From an uncultured Arthrobacter sp. (GTDB lineage Bacteria; Actinomycetota; Actinomycetes; Actinomycetales; Micrococcaceae), in NCBI GenBank assembly GCA_937873245.1, contig CALMVY010000196.1, positions 1 through 20,886 of the forward strand: DNA of 20,886 bases. The letters are read 5' to 3'. This document shows positions 1 to 6,867 of this stretch, piece by piece. Both the position numbers and the translations under genes were made by a program. The notes beneath the pieces are model-generated. The model ran no database searches. It was not told the origin of the DNA and saw only the letters and a list, made by a program, of their open reading frames with translations. How positions within the stretch are numbered: position 1 is the stretch's first letter; the number at the start of each line of letters is the position of its first letter.

Positions 1-1098
1 CGTCGTCTGCCCCGCGCGGGCGGTGAAGCTGATCCCGGCGAGGACCGGCTGCTCGGCACGCGGGTAGGCGAACCCGACGTCGCGCATCTCCAGCTCGCCG
101 CGGCCGGTGCGGCCGGAGAAATCCAGCGGGTGCTCCGGCGGCCGGACGCTGGATTCGGTGCCGAGCACCTCGCCGATCCGGTCCGCGGAGACCGCCGCGC
201 GCGGGATCATGATCGCCATGAACGTGGCCATCATGACGGACATCAGGATCTGCATGAGGTAGCTCAGGAACGCGATCATGGTGCCCACCTGCATGGAGCC
301 GTCCTGGATCCGGAACGCGCCGAACCAGATCACGGCCACGGACGAGACGTTCAGCACCAGCATCACGGTGGGGAACGCGAGCGCCATCAGCCGGCCGGCG
401 CGCAGGGCGGTGTCCGTAACGTCCTCGTTGGCCCGGGCGAAGCGGGCGGTCTCCACGTCCTCGCGGACGAACGCGCGGACCACGCGGATGCCGGTGAGCT
501 GCTCGCGGAGCACCCGGTTCACGGTGTCGATCCGGGTCTGCATGAGCCGGAACAGCGGCACCATCCGGGTGATGATCAGCCCCACCGCCCCCAGCAGCAC
601 GGGGACGCTGACCGCGATCAGCCAGGACAGCTGCAGGTCCTGCCGCATGGCCATGATGACGCCGCCGATGCTCAGCATGGGCGCGGCCACCATCAGGGTG
701 GCGGAGACCAGCACCAGCTGCTGGACCTGCTGGACGTCGTTGGTGGAGCGGGTGATGAGGCTCGGCGCGCCGAAACGGGTGACCTCCTGCTCGGAGAACG
801 CCGCCACCCGGCTGAAGACCGCCCCGCGCACGTCCCGGCCCATCGCCATCGCCGCCTTCGCCCCGAAGTACACGGCCGCGATGGCGCAGGCGATCTGCAG
901 CAGGGTCACCAGCAGCATCACGGCGCCGGTGCGCAGGATGTACTCCGTGTCCCCCTTCGCCACGCCCTGGTCGATGATGTCCGCGTTCAGGGTGGGCAGG
1001 TACAGCGAGGCGATGGACTGCGCCAGCTGGAAGACGACGACGGCGAGCAGCAGCCAGCGTTGCGGTGCCAGGTATTCAACGAGCAGTCTCCAGAGCAT
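1..1098 (-). CDS. ABC transporter, transmembrane domain (exporter type), partial at window edge
   Basis: Reading the minus strand from the ATG at 1096-1098 gives 366 uninterrupted codons running off the window. The protein begins MLWRLLVEYLAPQRW and has about six hydrophobic segments in its first ~300 residues. It carries the typical exporter coupling region (MGRDVRGAVFSRV, then SLITRSTNDVQQVQQ). The last visible residues (ELEMRDVGFAYP...AGQTT) are the start of the nucleotide-binding domain, so the cut falls just before Walker A. This is the fused TMD-NBD architecture of multidrug or lipid exporters, usually near 580 residues and often working as a heterodimer with a partner gene that would lie outside the window. 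A GGAG ribosome site lies about 7 bases before the ATG. Substrate cannot be told from the sequence. Confidence 0.9.
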   Translation of the reverse strand, partial: MLWRLLVEYLAPQRWLLLAVVVFQLAQSIASLYLPTLNADIIDQGVAKGDTEYILRTGAVMLLVTLLQIACAIAAVYFGAKAAMAMGRDVRGAVFSRVAAFSEQEVTRFGAPSLITRSTNDVQQVQQLVLVSATLMVAAPMLSIGGVIMAMRQDLQLSWLIAVSVPVLLGAVGLIITRMVPLFRLMQTRIDTVNRVLREQLTGIRVVRAFVREDVETARFARANEDVTDTALRAGRLMALAFPTVMLVLNVSSVAVIWFGAFRIQDGSMQVGTMIAFLSYLMQILMSVMMATFMAIMIPRAAVSADRIGEVLGTESSVRPPEHPLDFSGRTGRGELEMRDVGFAYPRAEQPVLAGISFTARAGQTT

Positions 1099-1562
1099 CC
1101 GTACTCCACTTCACGCTGCTTCACGCGCTGATTTGCGCCCGGTGATTCGAACGTCAGTTTACGTCCGGAGACTTGGAGCGGACCGGCTTCCTCTGAGGGC
1201 GAATGGCCGGAAGCCGCCAAGCAAGTCGAAAAAGTCGACGTGCAGCGGCAACGTGTCGGCGCGCCGAACCGGGTCATCTCCTATTCGAGCAACTCCGCCA
1301 CCCTCGTGAAGCGTGCGTGTGAGGCTCTACGCCCCAAAGGTATTCACAAGGTCTCTGAGATAAGCATGTGACTGAGATAACGGCTCCTCCATTCGCCGGA
1401 CCATTGAGGATCTCAAGCTGTCGAGAAAGCCGGACGAAGCCGGGGAACCCCTCGCCGCCGTGAAGAAGCACACGGGTAACGCATCCAAAAAGCGCATCCA
1501 TCTGCGCACCTCTGCCTTATTTATCTGGGGCCCAGACGGCCCGCCGAACACCGGAGATACTT
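1099..1562. other. 464-base intergenic region between divergent genes
   Basis: No convincing gene is visible. It must hold the promoters of the ABC exporter (leftward) and the small exported protein (rightward). Visible repeats are CTTCACGC twice at 1109-1116 and 1119-1126 in the exporter leader, CTGAGATAA twice at 1355-1363 and 1372-1380 (17-base period), and a short palindrome TTGAG-GAT-CTCAA at 1404-1416. Open frames crossing the region have atypical composition and no good ribosome sites. Confidence 0.5.
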
Positions 1563-2075
1563 ATGAAAAGATTTGCCCCCTCTGCCCTGCTTACCGCCGC
1601 GCTGCTCGCCGGATCGTCGGCAGCTGTCGCCGCACCTCCGCCGCCCCGGCCGGACTTTCCCCCGGACGTGGTGGTCCCTGCCGGAGAGGGCTGCGATTTT
1701 GCGCTGGGGGTTGCCGGGACCGGCGCCAAAGCGCGCATCAAGACATTCGCCAACGGCAGTCAGATCATCTCGGGCAGGGGTTACCTCCTGACTTACACGA
1801 ACGAGGACACCGGGATATCCGTGACCTTCGAAACCAATGGAACGTCGGAGCACACGTCGGCCCCCGACGCTGACAACGTCGTGACCATCACGTCGAGGGG
1901 AAGCAACGGCCTGATCCTGTTCTCAAACGATGTGTCCAACGTTCCGGGCGTAGATGAGCCGTCAGCAATCCAGTACACGGGGGTCATCGTCTACACCTTT
2001 GACCTGGACACCGGCTTCACTACGCTGATCAGCGCTTCCGGAACACAGCGGGACCTCTGTGCCGAGCTGTCTTAA
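1563..2075 (+). CDS. small exported protein of unknown function
   Basis: This is a 170-residue protein with a classic Sec signal peptide: MKRF basic start, hydrophobic core LLTAALLAGSSAAVA, cleavage probably after AVAA near residue 24, then a Pro-rich linker PPPPRPDFPP. The mature part is rich in Thr, Ser, Gly and Asn with alternating hydrophobic residues (predicted beta). It contains two cysteines, in EGCDF and in DLCAELS at the C-terminus, which could form a disulfide. There is no lipobox. The start is supported by GGAGAT 6 bases before the ATG. I recognise no family. A strong terminator follows, so it appears to be a single-gene unit. Confidence 0.8.
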   Translation: MKRFAPSALLTAALLAGSSAAVAAPPPPRPDFPPDVVVPAGEGCDFALGVAGTGAKARIKTFANGSQIISGRGYLLTYTNEDTGISVTFETNGTSEHTSAPDADNVVTITSRGSNGLILFSNDVSNVPGVDEPSAIQYTGVIVYTFDLDTGFTTLISASGTQRDLCAELS

Positions 2076-2133
2076 CGGGAACGACCATTGCCGGGACGGC
2101 GCCTAACGCCTGCCCAGCAACTTCCGCCAGGCA

Positions 2134-2160
2134 GGGACGGGCTTAGGCCCGTCCCTTCTT
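2134..2160 (+). terminator. intrinsic terminator after the exported protein gene
   Basis: A perfect 9-bp stem GGGACGGGC / GCCCGTCCC (2134-2142 with 2147-2155) closes a TTAG loop and is followed by TTCTT. It sits 59 bases after the stop codon at 2075. Confidence 0.8.
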
Positions 2161-2227
2161 GCGTCCCGGTGGCGTGCCCAAAACGGCGGCGCCCTTGAAC
2201 CGTTCATCTCTCTCAGACACCGGCCTT

Positions 2228-2250
2228 GGTGCCCCCTCGGACGAGGCACC
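2228..2250. promoter_or_regulatory. hairpin upstream of the DUF427 gene
   Basis: GGTGCC at 2228-2233 pairs with GGCACC at 2245-2250, and TCG/CGA can extend the stem around a small bulge. It lies 30 bases before the DUF427 start. Role unknown; it could be part of a leader or an operator. Confidence 0.3.
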
Positions 2251-2280
2251 ACCCTCCATTGAAGATGGCACCATGGGGAG

Positions 2281-2808
2281 ATGACTCCTGATCTCGGTTT
2301 TTCCGGCTTCCTCCGGCGTCCCCGTCCCGTCAAACCCGCGGCCGGTCAGGAATCGGTGTGGGACTACCCTCGGCCGCCCAGGGTCGAGCCGCGATCGGAA
2401 CGGGTTATCGTGCGGCTGGGCGGGCAGGTGATTGCCGACACCACCGATGCCGTGCGCGTCCTGGAAACGAGCCATCCCCCGGTCTACTACCTGCCGCTGG
2501 ACGCATTCCCTGCCGGCGTGCTCGTCCCGGTCGAGGGCACCAGCTTCTGCGAGTTCAAGGGGGAGGCGCACTACTTCGACGTCGTTGCCGGCGGCGTCGT
2601 CGTTCCCCGCGGAGCGTGGACCTACCCGGAGCCCACCCGGGGTTTCGAGGCGCTCAGTACCCGGGTGGCCCTCTACCCGCGGCACATGGACTCCTGCGAA
2701 GTCGACGGCCAGCCGGTGGCCTCGCAGGAGGGTGACTTCTACGGCGGCTGGATCACCCCGAACATCGTCGGTCCGTTCAAGGGCGGCCCGGGCACTTCCG
2801 GCTGGTGA
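2281..2808 (+). CDS. DUF427 domain protein
   Basis: This 175-residue protein matches the DUF427 fold family (PF04248) by its characteristic run ESVWDYPRPPRVEP, then RVIVRLGGQVIADT, the ETSHPPVYYLP strand-turn, and later YFDVVAGG and AWTYPEP. The domain spans about residues 23-165 after a short basic N-terminus (LRRPRPVKP). The family has a small beta-rich fold and no settled biochemical role. The start is somewhat uncertain because GGGGAG directly abuts the ATG, a poor spacing; no better in-frame start is visible upstream. It appears monocistronic, with no close partner. Confidence 0.82.
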   Translation: MTPDLGFSGFLRRPRPVKPAAGQESVWDYPRPPRVEPRSERVIVRLGGQVIADTTDAVRVLETSHPPVYYLPLDAFPAGVLVPVEGTSFCEFKGEAHYFDVVAGGVVVPRGAWTYPEPTRGFEALSTRVALYPRHMDSCEVDGQPVASQEGDFYGGWITPNIVGPFKGGPGTSGW

Positions 2809-2865
2809 GGACCCGTTCTGAACCGCTCATTCGCGGGAGCGCTTGCGAGGCTCCGTTCACCGACG

Positions 2866-2871
2866 TAGCCT
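2866..2871 (+). promoter_or_regulatory. -10 box TAGCCT for a leaderless transcript
   Basis: TAGCCT ends 7 bases before the ATG at 2879, the spacing expected when transcription begins at the start codon. There is no ribosome site, which agrees with leaderless translation. Confidence 0.45.
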
Positions 2872-2878
2872 CGGCCAG

Positions 2879-3112
2879 ATGAACGATGAAGGAAAGCCCG
2901 CGTCGGAGTTGAACGGCCGAGCGAAGAGAAGCGGGAGCACGGCATTCCTGCCGATCGGGATCGTTTCCCTTGCCGTTGGGGTCGCAATGATATTTCTGGG
3001 CACCACGGCCTGGATTGCGTTCTTCACGATGGGCATCACCTTCCTCATCCTCGGGATGCAGAAGCCCGCAGGCAAAGATGAGGGTCCACCCAGCGAGACT
3101 TCGCAAGGCTGA
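2879..3112 (+). CDS. small two-helix membrane protein
   Basis: This 77-residue protein begins MNDEGKPASELNG. A basic patch (RAKRSG) is followed by two hydrophobic segments, about residues 21-42 (TAFLPIGIVSLAVGVAMIFLG) and 44-62 (AWIAFFTMGITFLILGM), with a hydrophilic tail ending SETSQG. The arrangement suggests a helical hairpin in the cytoplasmic membrane with both ends on the same side. I chose the ATG at 2879 over the in-frame one at 2843 because the codons before it look like non-coding sequence and a -10 box sits at the leaderless distance. Function unknown. Confidence 0.65.
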   Translation: MNDEGKPASELNGRAKRSGSTAFLPIGIVSLAVGVAMIFLGTTAWIAFFTMGITFLILGMQKPAGKDEGPPSETSQG

Positions 3113-3198
3113 CCTCGGCCGCCGAATGTCGCCTCGATCATGGCGGCCACTCTGGAGCAGGGCATCGTGGCGCAGCTAGGTTGGCCGGTGGGTCCGGG

Positions 3199-4248
3199 CT
3201 AGGAGGCGGGATCGGCGTCGTGCTTTGCCGGCTGGTGGCCGTCGTGCTTTGCCGGCTGGTGGCCGTCGACGGCGGCGCGGACGCCGCCCTCTTCGTGCCC
3301 GGTCTTCTTCTTGCCGAACGGCAGCACTTTGAGCAGCGGATTCAGGATGGCCATGACCACCATTCCCCAGGCGAGACCGAGAACGGCCGAGCACAGGGTG
3401 TTCACGAGCCAGGCCAGGAAGCCGCCGAACACCGGGAGCCCGGCGAACGGTGCCTCGAGGACGTGGACCAGGTCATACGGCAGGTGCCAGCCGAGGTCGT
3501 AGGAGCCCTGCAGCATGATGTGGCCACCCACCCACAGCATGGCGACCGTCCCGATCACGGTGATCGTGGTCAGCACGGCGGGCATCCCCTTGACGAGCAG
3601 TTCACCGAAGCGCTTGGAGCCCGCGGAGTCCTTTTTGGTCAGGTGCAGGCCGATGTCGTCCATCTTGACGATGAGGGCGACGGCGCCGTAGACGGCCACC
3701 GTGATCGCGAGCGCCACAACCACCAGGATGGCCGCCCGGGCCCATATGGACTCGGCGGAGATCTCGTTCATCGCGATGACCATGATCTCGCAGGAGAGGA
3801 TGAAGTCGGTGGTGATAGCGCCCTTGGTGACCTTGGCCTCCGCTTCCGGACCCCGGTCGACCGCCGGCGTGTCCTCTTCGGCCACGTGGTGGCCGCGGAG
3901 CTTGTGCCAGACCTTCTCGGCACCCTCGTAGCAGAGGTAGGTGCCACCCAGCATGAGGATGAACGGAATCACCCAGGGGATGAAGGCGCTGATGAGCAGC
4001 AGCGCCGGCAGGATGATCAGCAGCTTGTTCCGGAGCGAGCCCCAGAAGATCTTCTTGATCATCGGCAGTTCGCGGGACGGGTCCGCCCCGGACACGTACT
4101 GCGGGGTGACGGCGGCGTCGTCAATGACGACGCCGGCGGCCTTGGCGCCCGCCTTGGCCGCTCCGGCCGCGACGTCGTCCACCGAGGCGGCCGCTATCCG
4201 GGCCAGGGCTGCGATGTCGTCCAGCAGGGCGACGAGACCGCCGCTCAC
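3199..4248 (-). CDS. DUF808 family inner membrane protein (YedI-like)
   Basis: The 349-residue protein starts at a GTG (4246-4248) with GGAAG 6 bases upstream. Its N-terminus (SGGLVALLDDIAALARIAAASVDDVAAGAAKAGAKAAGVVIDD) and the following TPQYVSGADPSRELPMIKKI region are hallmarks of DUF808. At least six hydrophobic segments follow (for example LLIILPALLLISAFIPWVIPFILML and VLTTITVIGTVAMLWVG). The family is a multi-pass membrane protein of unknown transport role. The C-terminus ends in two identical octapeptides GHQPAKHD, from a 24-base tandem DNA repeat. Upstream, a TATAAT box on the minus strand (4326-4331) could serve it. Confidence 0.88.
   Translation of the reverse strand: MSGGLVALLDDIAALARIAAASVDDVAAGAAKAGAKAAGVVIDDAAVTPQYVSGADPSRELPMIKKIFWGSLRNKLLIILPALLLISAFIPWVIPFILMLGGTYLCYEGAEKVWHKLRGHHVAEEDTPAVDRGPEAEAKVTKGAITTDFILSCEIMVIAMNEISAESIWARAAILVVVALAITVAVYGAVALIVKMDDIGLHLTKKDSAGSKRFGELLVKGMPAVLTTITVIGTVAMLWVGGHIMLQGSYDLGWHLPYDLVHVLEAPFAGLPVFGGFLAWLVNTLCSAVLGLAWGMVVMAILNPLLKVLPFGKKKTGHEEGGVRAAVDGHQPAKHDGHQPAKHDADPAS
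3217..3264. repeat. 24-bp tandem duplication in the DUF808 gene tail
   Basis: The unit 3217-3240 is repeated exactly at 3241-3264, starting GTCGTGCTTTGCC and ending GGTGGCC. It is in frame and encodes the duplicated GHQPAKHD. A copy-number change here would alter only the hydrophilic tail. Confidence 0.85.
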
Positions 4249-4325
4249 AGCCCGCTTCCAAGCTGCTCGACGGCGGACGGCTGGACGAGGTTGCCTCGGT
4301 CAAGGCGGGTAATTGGCATATACGA

Positions 4326-4331
4326 ATTATA
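4326..4331 (-). promoter_or_regulatory. -10 box TATAAT upstream of the DUF808 gene
   Basis: A perfect TATAAT hexamer on the minus strand lies 77 bases before the DUF808 GTG start, in an AT-rich pocket within otherwise GC-rich DNA. I could not find a good -35 at the usual distance. Confidence 0.4.
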
Positions 4332-4378
4332 TGGTGGCGGGCAGCCGTTGCCCGGCACCGGTGGCAGCTGTCCGGCGC

Positions 4379-5299
4379 TCAGCCGCCCAGCACCACGTTC
4401 ACCGGCGGCTCGCCCGCCAGCATCAGATCGATCTGCCGCTGCAGGAGTTTCCCCATCCTTGGACGCATGGCCGAGCTGGCCCCGCCCACGTGCGGGCTGA
4501 TGATGACGCCGGGGGTCCGCCACAGCGGGTGGTCCTGCGGCAGGGGCTCGGGGTCGGTGACGTCCAGGGCGGCGCGGATCCGGCCGGAGCCGGTGTGCTT
4601 CACCAGGGCGTCGGTGTCCGCGACCGGGCCGCGGGCCACGTTGACCAGCAGGGCGCCGTCGGGCATGGCCGCGAGGAAGGCGTCGTCGATGAGGTGGCGG
4701 GTGGAATCGCTGAGCGGCACCCCGACAATCACGATGTCGTGTTCCGGCAGCAGCGTGTGCAGCTCGTCGATGCCGTGGACGTGGCCGCGTTCGTCGTCCC
4801 GCGCCTTGCTGGCCACCTTTGTCACCGTGGTTTCGAACGGCAGGAGCCGGTCCTCGATCGCCTTGCCCACACCGCCGTAGCCGACGATCAGCACCCGCCG
4901 GTCCGCGAGGCTGGCGGTGGGCCGGGTCTCCCAGCGGCCCTCCTGCTGGTTCTGCAGCAGCCGCGGGAACTCGCGCTGGCTGGCCAGGACCAGGGCAAGG
5001 GTCAGTTCGGCGGTGGAGGTTTCGTGGACGCCGGCGGCGTTGGCGAACACCCGGCCCGGCGGCAGTGAGTCCGCGACGCCGTCGTACCCGATCGACTGGC
5101 TCTGCACGAGCCCGGTGTCCACCCCTTCGAGGCTGCGGAGGATCTCCGTGCTGCCCATATAGGGCTGGACCACGATGTCGATCCGCGGCAGGGGCGGTTC
5201 CCCGGTCAGGTCCCACTCGAGGACGGTGACGTCCGGGTGGGGCGCAAGGTACTCGCGCAGGGTCGGGTCCGGCAGGCTCACAGTTATTTGGCTCGGCAT
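4379..5299 (-). CDS. D-isomer-specific 2-hydroxyacid dehydrogenase
   Basis: This is a 306-residue NAD(P)-dependent dehydrogenase acting on a D-2-hydroxyacid / 2-oxoacid pair; the substrate is not evident. The Rossmann motif VLIVGYGGVGKAIEDRL (GYGGVG at 140-145) and all catalytic positions are present: Arg223 in NVARGPV, Glu251 in DPEPLPQDHPLW and His270 in SPHVGG. The N-terminal substrate domain includes SIGYDGVAD. I chose the ATG at 5297-5299 rather than one 33 codons upstream because a TAGGCT -10 box ends 7 bases before it, and the upstream codons run through an inverted repeat. It is probably a single-gene unit; the DUF808 gene downstream is 130 bases away. Confidence 0.9.
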   Translation of the reverse strand: MPSQITVSLPDPTLREYLAPHPDVTVLEWDLTGEPPLPRIDIVVQPYMGSTEILRSLEGVDTGLVQSQSIGYDGVADSLPPGRVFANAAGVHETSTAELTLALVLASQREFPRLLQNQQEGRWETRPTASLADRRVLIVGYGGVGKAIEDRLLPFETTVTKVASKARDDERGHVHGIDELHTLLPEHDIVIVGVPLSDSTRHLIDDAFLAAMPDGALLVNVARGPVADTDALVKHTGSGRIRAALDVTDPEPLPQDHPLWRTPGVIISPHVGGASSAMRPRMGKLLQRQIDLMLAGEPPVNVVLGG

Positions 5300-5306
5300 A
5301 GCTGCC

Positions 5307-5312
5307 AGCCTA
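5307..5312 (-). promoter_or_regulatory. -10 box TAGGCT for a leaderless transcript
   Basis: On the minus strand TAGGCT is followed by 7 bases and then the dehydrogenase ATG. The large inverted repeat at 5328-5385 begins 15 bases further upstream, where the -35 contact would lie. Confidence 0.45.
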
Positions 5313-5327
5313 GTGCGGCTGGACTCA

Positions 5328-5385
5328 TCGACTGCTCCATAACTGCCCTTTTGGAGCCCCATAAGGGCAGTTACGGAGCAATCGA
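5328..5385. repeat. 23-bp inverted repeat with 12-base loop
   Basis: Arm 5328-5350 pairs with 5363-5385 at 21 of 23 positions. The core TAACTGCCCTT / AAGGGCAGTTA is perfect. The loop is TTGGAGCCCCAT. It lies between the divergent dehydrogenase and serine hydrolase genes. Its loop resembles that of the perfect hairpin at 13833-13899. Confidence 0.85.
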
Positions 5386-5458
5386 CGGGGGAACGCATGC
5401 GTCCGCGGTAGACCCAGCTGGGAGTTTGCCCTCACCTTCGCGCCGCGCCGCGCGTCTT

Positions 5459-5488
5459 TTGGACATGCCCCCCGGCCGGGCATACATT
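5459..5488 (+). promoter_or_regulatory. promoter of the serine hydrolase gene
   Basis: TTGGAC (5459-5464), 18 bases, TACATT (5483-5488). The spacer contains the inverted repeat TGCCC...GGGCA (5466-5482), which could bind a regulator. The start codon is at 5532. Confidence 0.45.
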
Positions 5489-5531
5489 GCAGGAAACCCC
5501 TCCCCCTTACTGACCCGGAAGGTCCTGCACC

Positions 5532-6440
5532 ATGAACACCTCGGGATCATCCCGTCCGGCCGGCACGTCCCTCAATGCCCGCGGGAAGCTTCTTCTGGTC
5601 TGGGCGGCCACGGTCCTGGTGCTGCTGGGCATGGTGACGGCCGCCGTCGTCCGCACCGGTCCGGCGCCCCGGACGGACTTCCTCGCCAGCCTGCAGAGCC
5701 AGTGGGAGGGGCAGCCCGTGGCGGCGGCCGCTGCGGCGCCGCCGGCCCCGCGGGCCGCCGTCGACGTCGACACCGAGATCAAGCGGATCCTCGCCGAGAA
5801 CCCCGGCTACCGGGTGGGCGTTGTCCTCGCGGACACGCGCGGCGGGGAGCCGCGCAGCTACGGCGACGGGACCGAGTTCGTGGCGGCCAGTACCGCCAAG
5901 ATCATCACGGCCGCCGCCTACTACCACCTGGTGGAGATCGGCGAGAAGTCCCTGGACGTGCCGATGGGCAGCTTCGACGCCGCGTTCCAGCTCAAGGCGA
6001 TGGTCAACGCCAGCAGCAACGACGCCTGGCTGTTGCTGATGCAGGACATCGGCTACCCGAAGCTGATCGAATACGCCGCGTCCATCGGGATCAGCTACGA
6101 CCCGGAACAGAACCTGCTGACCCCGGCCGAGATGGCGGAGGTACTCAAACAGCTCTCCACCGGCAAACTCATCAACGCGGAGCACACCCAGGAGCTGCTC
6201 GGCTACATGCAGCAGACCAACAACGAACGGCTCATCCCCGCCGCCGTCGGCCCGGACATCACGGTGCAGCACAAGTACGGCGAGCTGGGGGGCTACGTCC
6301 ACGACGCGGCACTGCTGAGCTCCGGCGAGCGGTCCTACGCGCTGGCCATCTACACCTGGGGCGAGGACGGCGAGAGCGAGGCACGACTGGCCATGATCCA
6401 CGGGTTGACGGACGTGGTGGCGAGGGCGCTGCGGGAGTAG
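5532..6440 (+). CDS. membrane-anchored serine hydrolase of the PBP / class A beta-lactamase fold
   Basis: The 302-residue protein has a single N-terminal transmembrane anchor (about residues 19-40), an Ala/Pro-rich linker (63-77), then an extracytoplasmic serine-hydrolase domain. All three signature motifs are visible: S120-T-A-K123 (nucleophile and general base), S161-S-N163 (SxN), and K248-Y-G250 in place of the KTG triad. The HKYGEL version is common in beta-lactamase-related enzymes that are not proven antibiotic hydrolases, so a cell-wall or D-amino-acid-peptide role is as likely as resistance. GGAAGG lies 9 bases before the ATG. It ends in a strong bidirectional terminator shared with the convergent gene. 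Confidence 0.87.
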   Translation: MNTSGSSRPAGTSLNARGKLLLVWAATVLVLLGMVTAAVVRTGPAPRTDFLASLQSQWEGQPVAAAAAAPPAPRAAVDVDTEIKRILAENPGYRVGVVLADTRGGEPRSYGDGTEFVAASTAKIITAAAYYHLVEIGEKSLDVPMGSFDAAFQLKAMVNASSNDAWLLLMQDIGYPKLIEYAASIGISYDPEQNLLTPAEMAEVLKQLSTGKLINAEHTQELLGYMQQTNNERLIPAAVGPDITVQHKYGELGGYVHDAALLSSGERSYALAIYTWGEDGESEARLAMIHGLTDVVARALRE

Positions 6441-6465
6441 GCGGGCCCTTGACCGGTTAACGCGC

Positions 6466-6503
6466 AGAGCCCCCGCTGCACCGAGTGCAACGGGGGCTCT
6501 GTT
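6466..6503. terminator. bidirectional intrinsic terminator
   Basis: A perfect 10-bp stem AGAGCCCCCG / CGGGGGCTCT (6466-6475 with 6491-6500) extends through TGCAC/GTGCA. It lies between convergent genes ending at 6440 (+) and 6522 (-), so it probably serves both. The T-run is short on either side. Confidence 0.75.
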
Positions 6504-6521
6504 CCAGCTGGAGAACCGGGG

Positions 6522-6689
6522 TTAGCGGCCGAAGAGCTTGGCGAAGAAGCCGGTCTTGGTGCTGACTTCACCCTCGTGACCCTTGCAGCGGTCGGCGCTC
6601 TTGACGCCCCGCATGACCTGGTCAACGTGCTGGCCGCAGCCGGCCCAAGTGGTCTTACCGCACTTCTTGCATGCAACCTGTCGGCACAT
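6522..6689 (-). CDS. small Cys/His-rich zinc-ribbon-like protein
   Basis: A 55-residue protein begins MCRQVACKKCGKTTWAGCG and ends TGFFAKLFGR. It has five Cys in total: Cys2, a CKKC pair, the Cys of AGCGQH and the Cys of DRCKGH. His residues in CGQHVDQV and CKGHEG complete two potential metal sites. I recognise the CGKTTWAGCGQHVDQVM pattern as a small actinobacterial family without known function. The start is firm: AAGGAGAA sits 7 bases before the ATG at 6687-6689. Its promoter (-35 TTGGCG, 17 bases, -10 TATAGT) is overlapped by a CsoR-type palindrome. Metal, sulfide or electrophile sensing control is therefore inferred. Confidence 0.8.
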   Translation of the reverse strand: MCRQVACKKCGKTTWAGCGQHVDQVMRGVKSADRCKGHEGEVSTKTGFFAKLFGR

Positions 6690-6723
6690 CTGGTTCTCCT
6701 TGTTCGTAGGTCCGTGATGATTA

Positions 6724-6752
6724 CTATACCCCCAGGGGTATGCGTCGCCAAA
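6724..6752 (-). promoter_or_regulatory. promoter of the Cys-rich small protein
   Basis: On the minus strand, -35 TTGGCG (6747-6752), a 17-base spacer, and -10 TATAGT (6724-6729). The transcript would start near 6717, with a leader of about 28 bases. Confidence 0.65.
6727..6742. promoter_or_regulatory. CsoR/CstR-type operator palindrome
   Basis: ATACCCC-CA-GGGGTAT is a perfect 7-bp inverted repeat. This matches the TACCC...GGGTA operators of the CsoR/RcnR/FrmR/CstR repressor family. It fills the promoter spacer and overlaps the -10 of the small Cys-rich gene, so a bound repressor would block RNA polymerase. It could also influence the divergent hydrolase gene. Confidence 0.6.
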
Positions 6753-6867
6753 ATGCGTCCCGCGGGAACAGCCGGCTGCCTGCCGGCGTTGGTTCCGTAC
6801 AGTGGCACCAGCGCTGCGCCGCTCCTGCACGAACTGACTTCCGAACCGTACCGAGAGGACCGCTGAT

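Noticed and set aside
130..1309. Long plus-strand open frames over the ABC exporter region
   Set aside because: They are antisense to the exporter, full of His/Arg/Gly low-complexity translation typical of shadow frames in GC-rich DNA. The minus-strand reading gives recognisable exporter motifs.
5532..6440. Calling the serine hydrolase an antibiotic-resistance beta-lactamase
   Set aside because: The STAK and SSN motifs fit, but KTG is replaced by KYG and a clear class A omega-loop Glu motif was not identified. A general serine-hydrolase call is safer.
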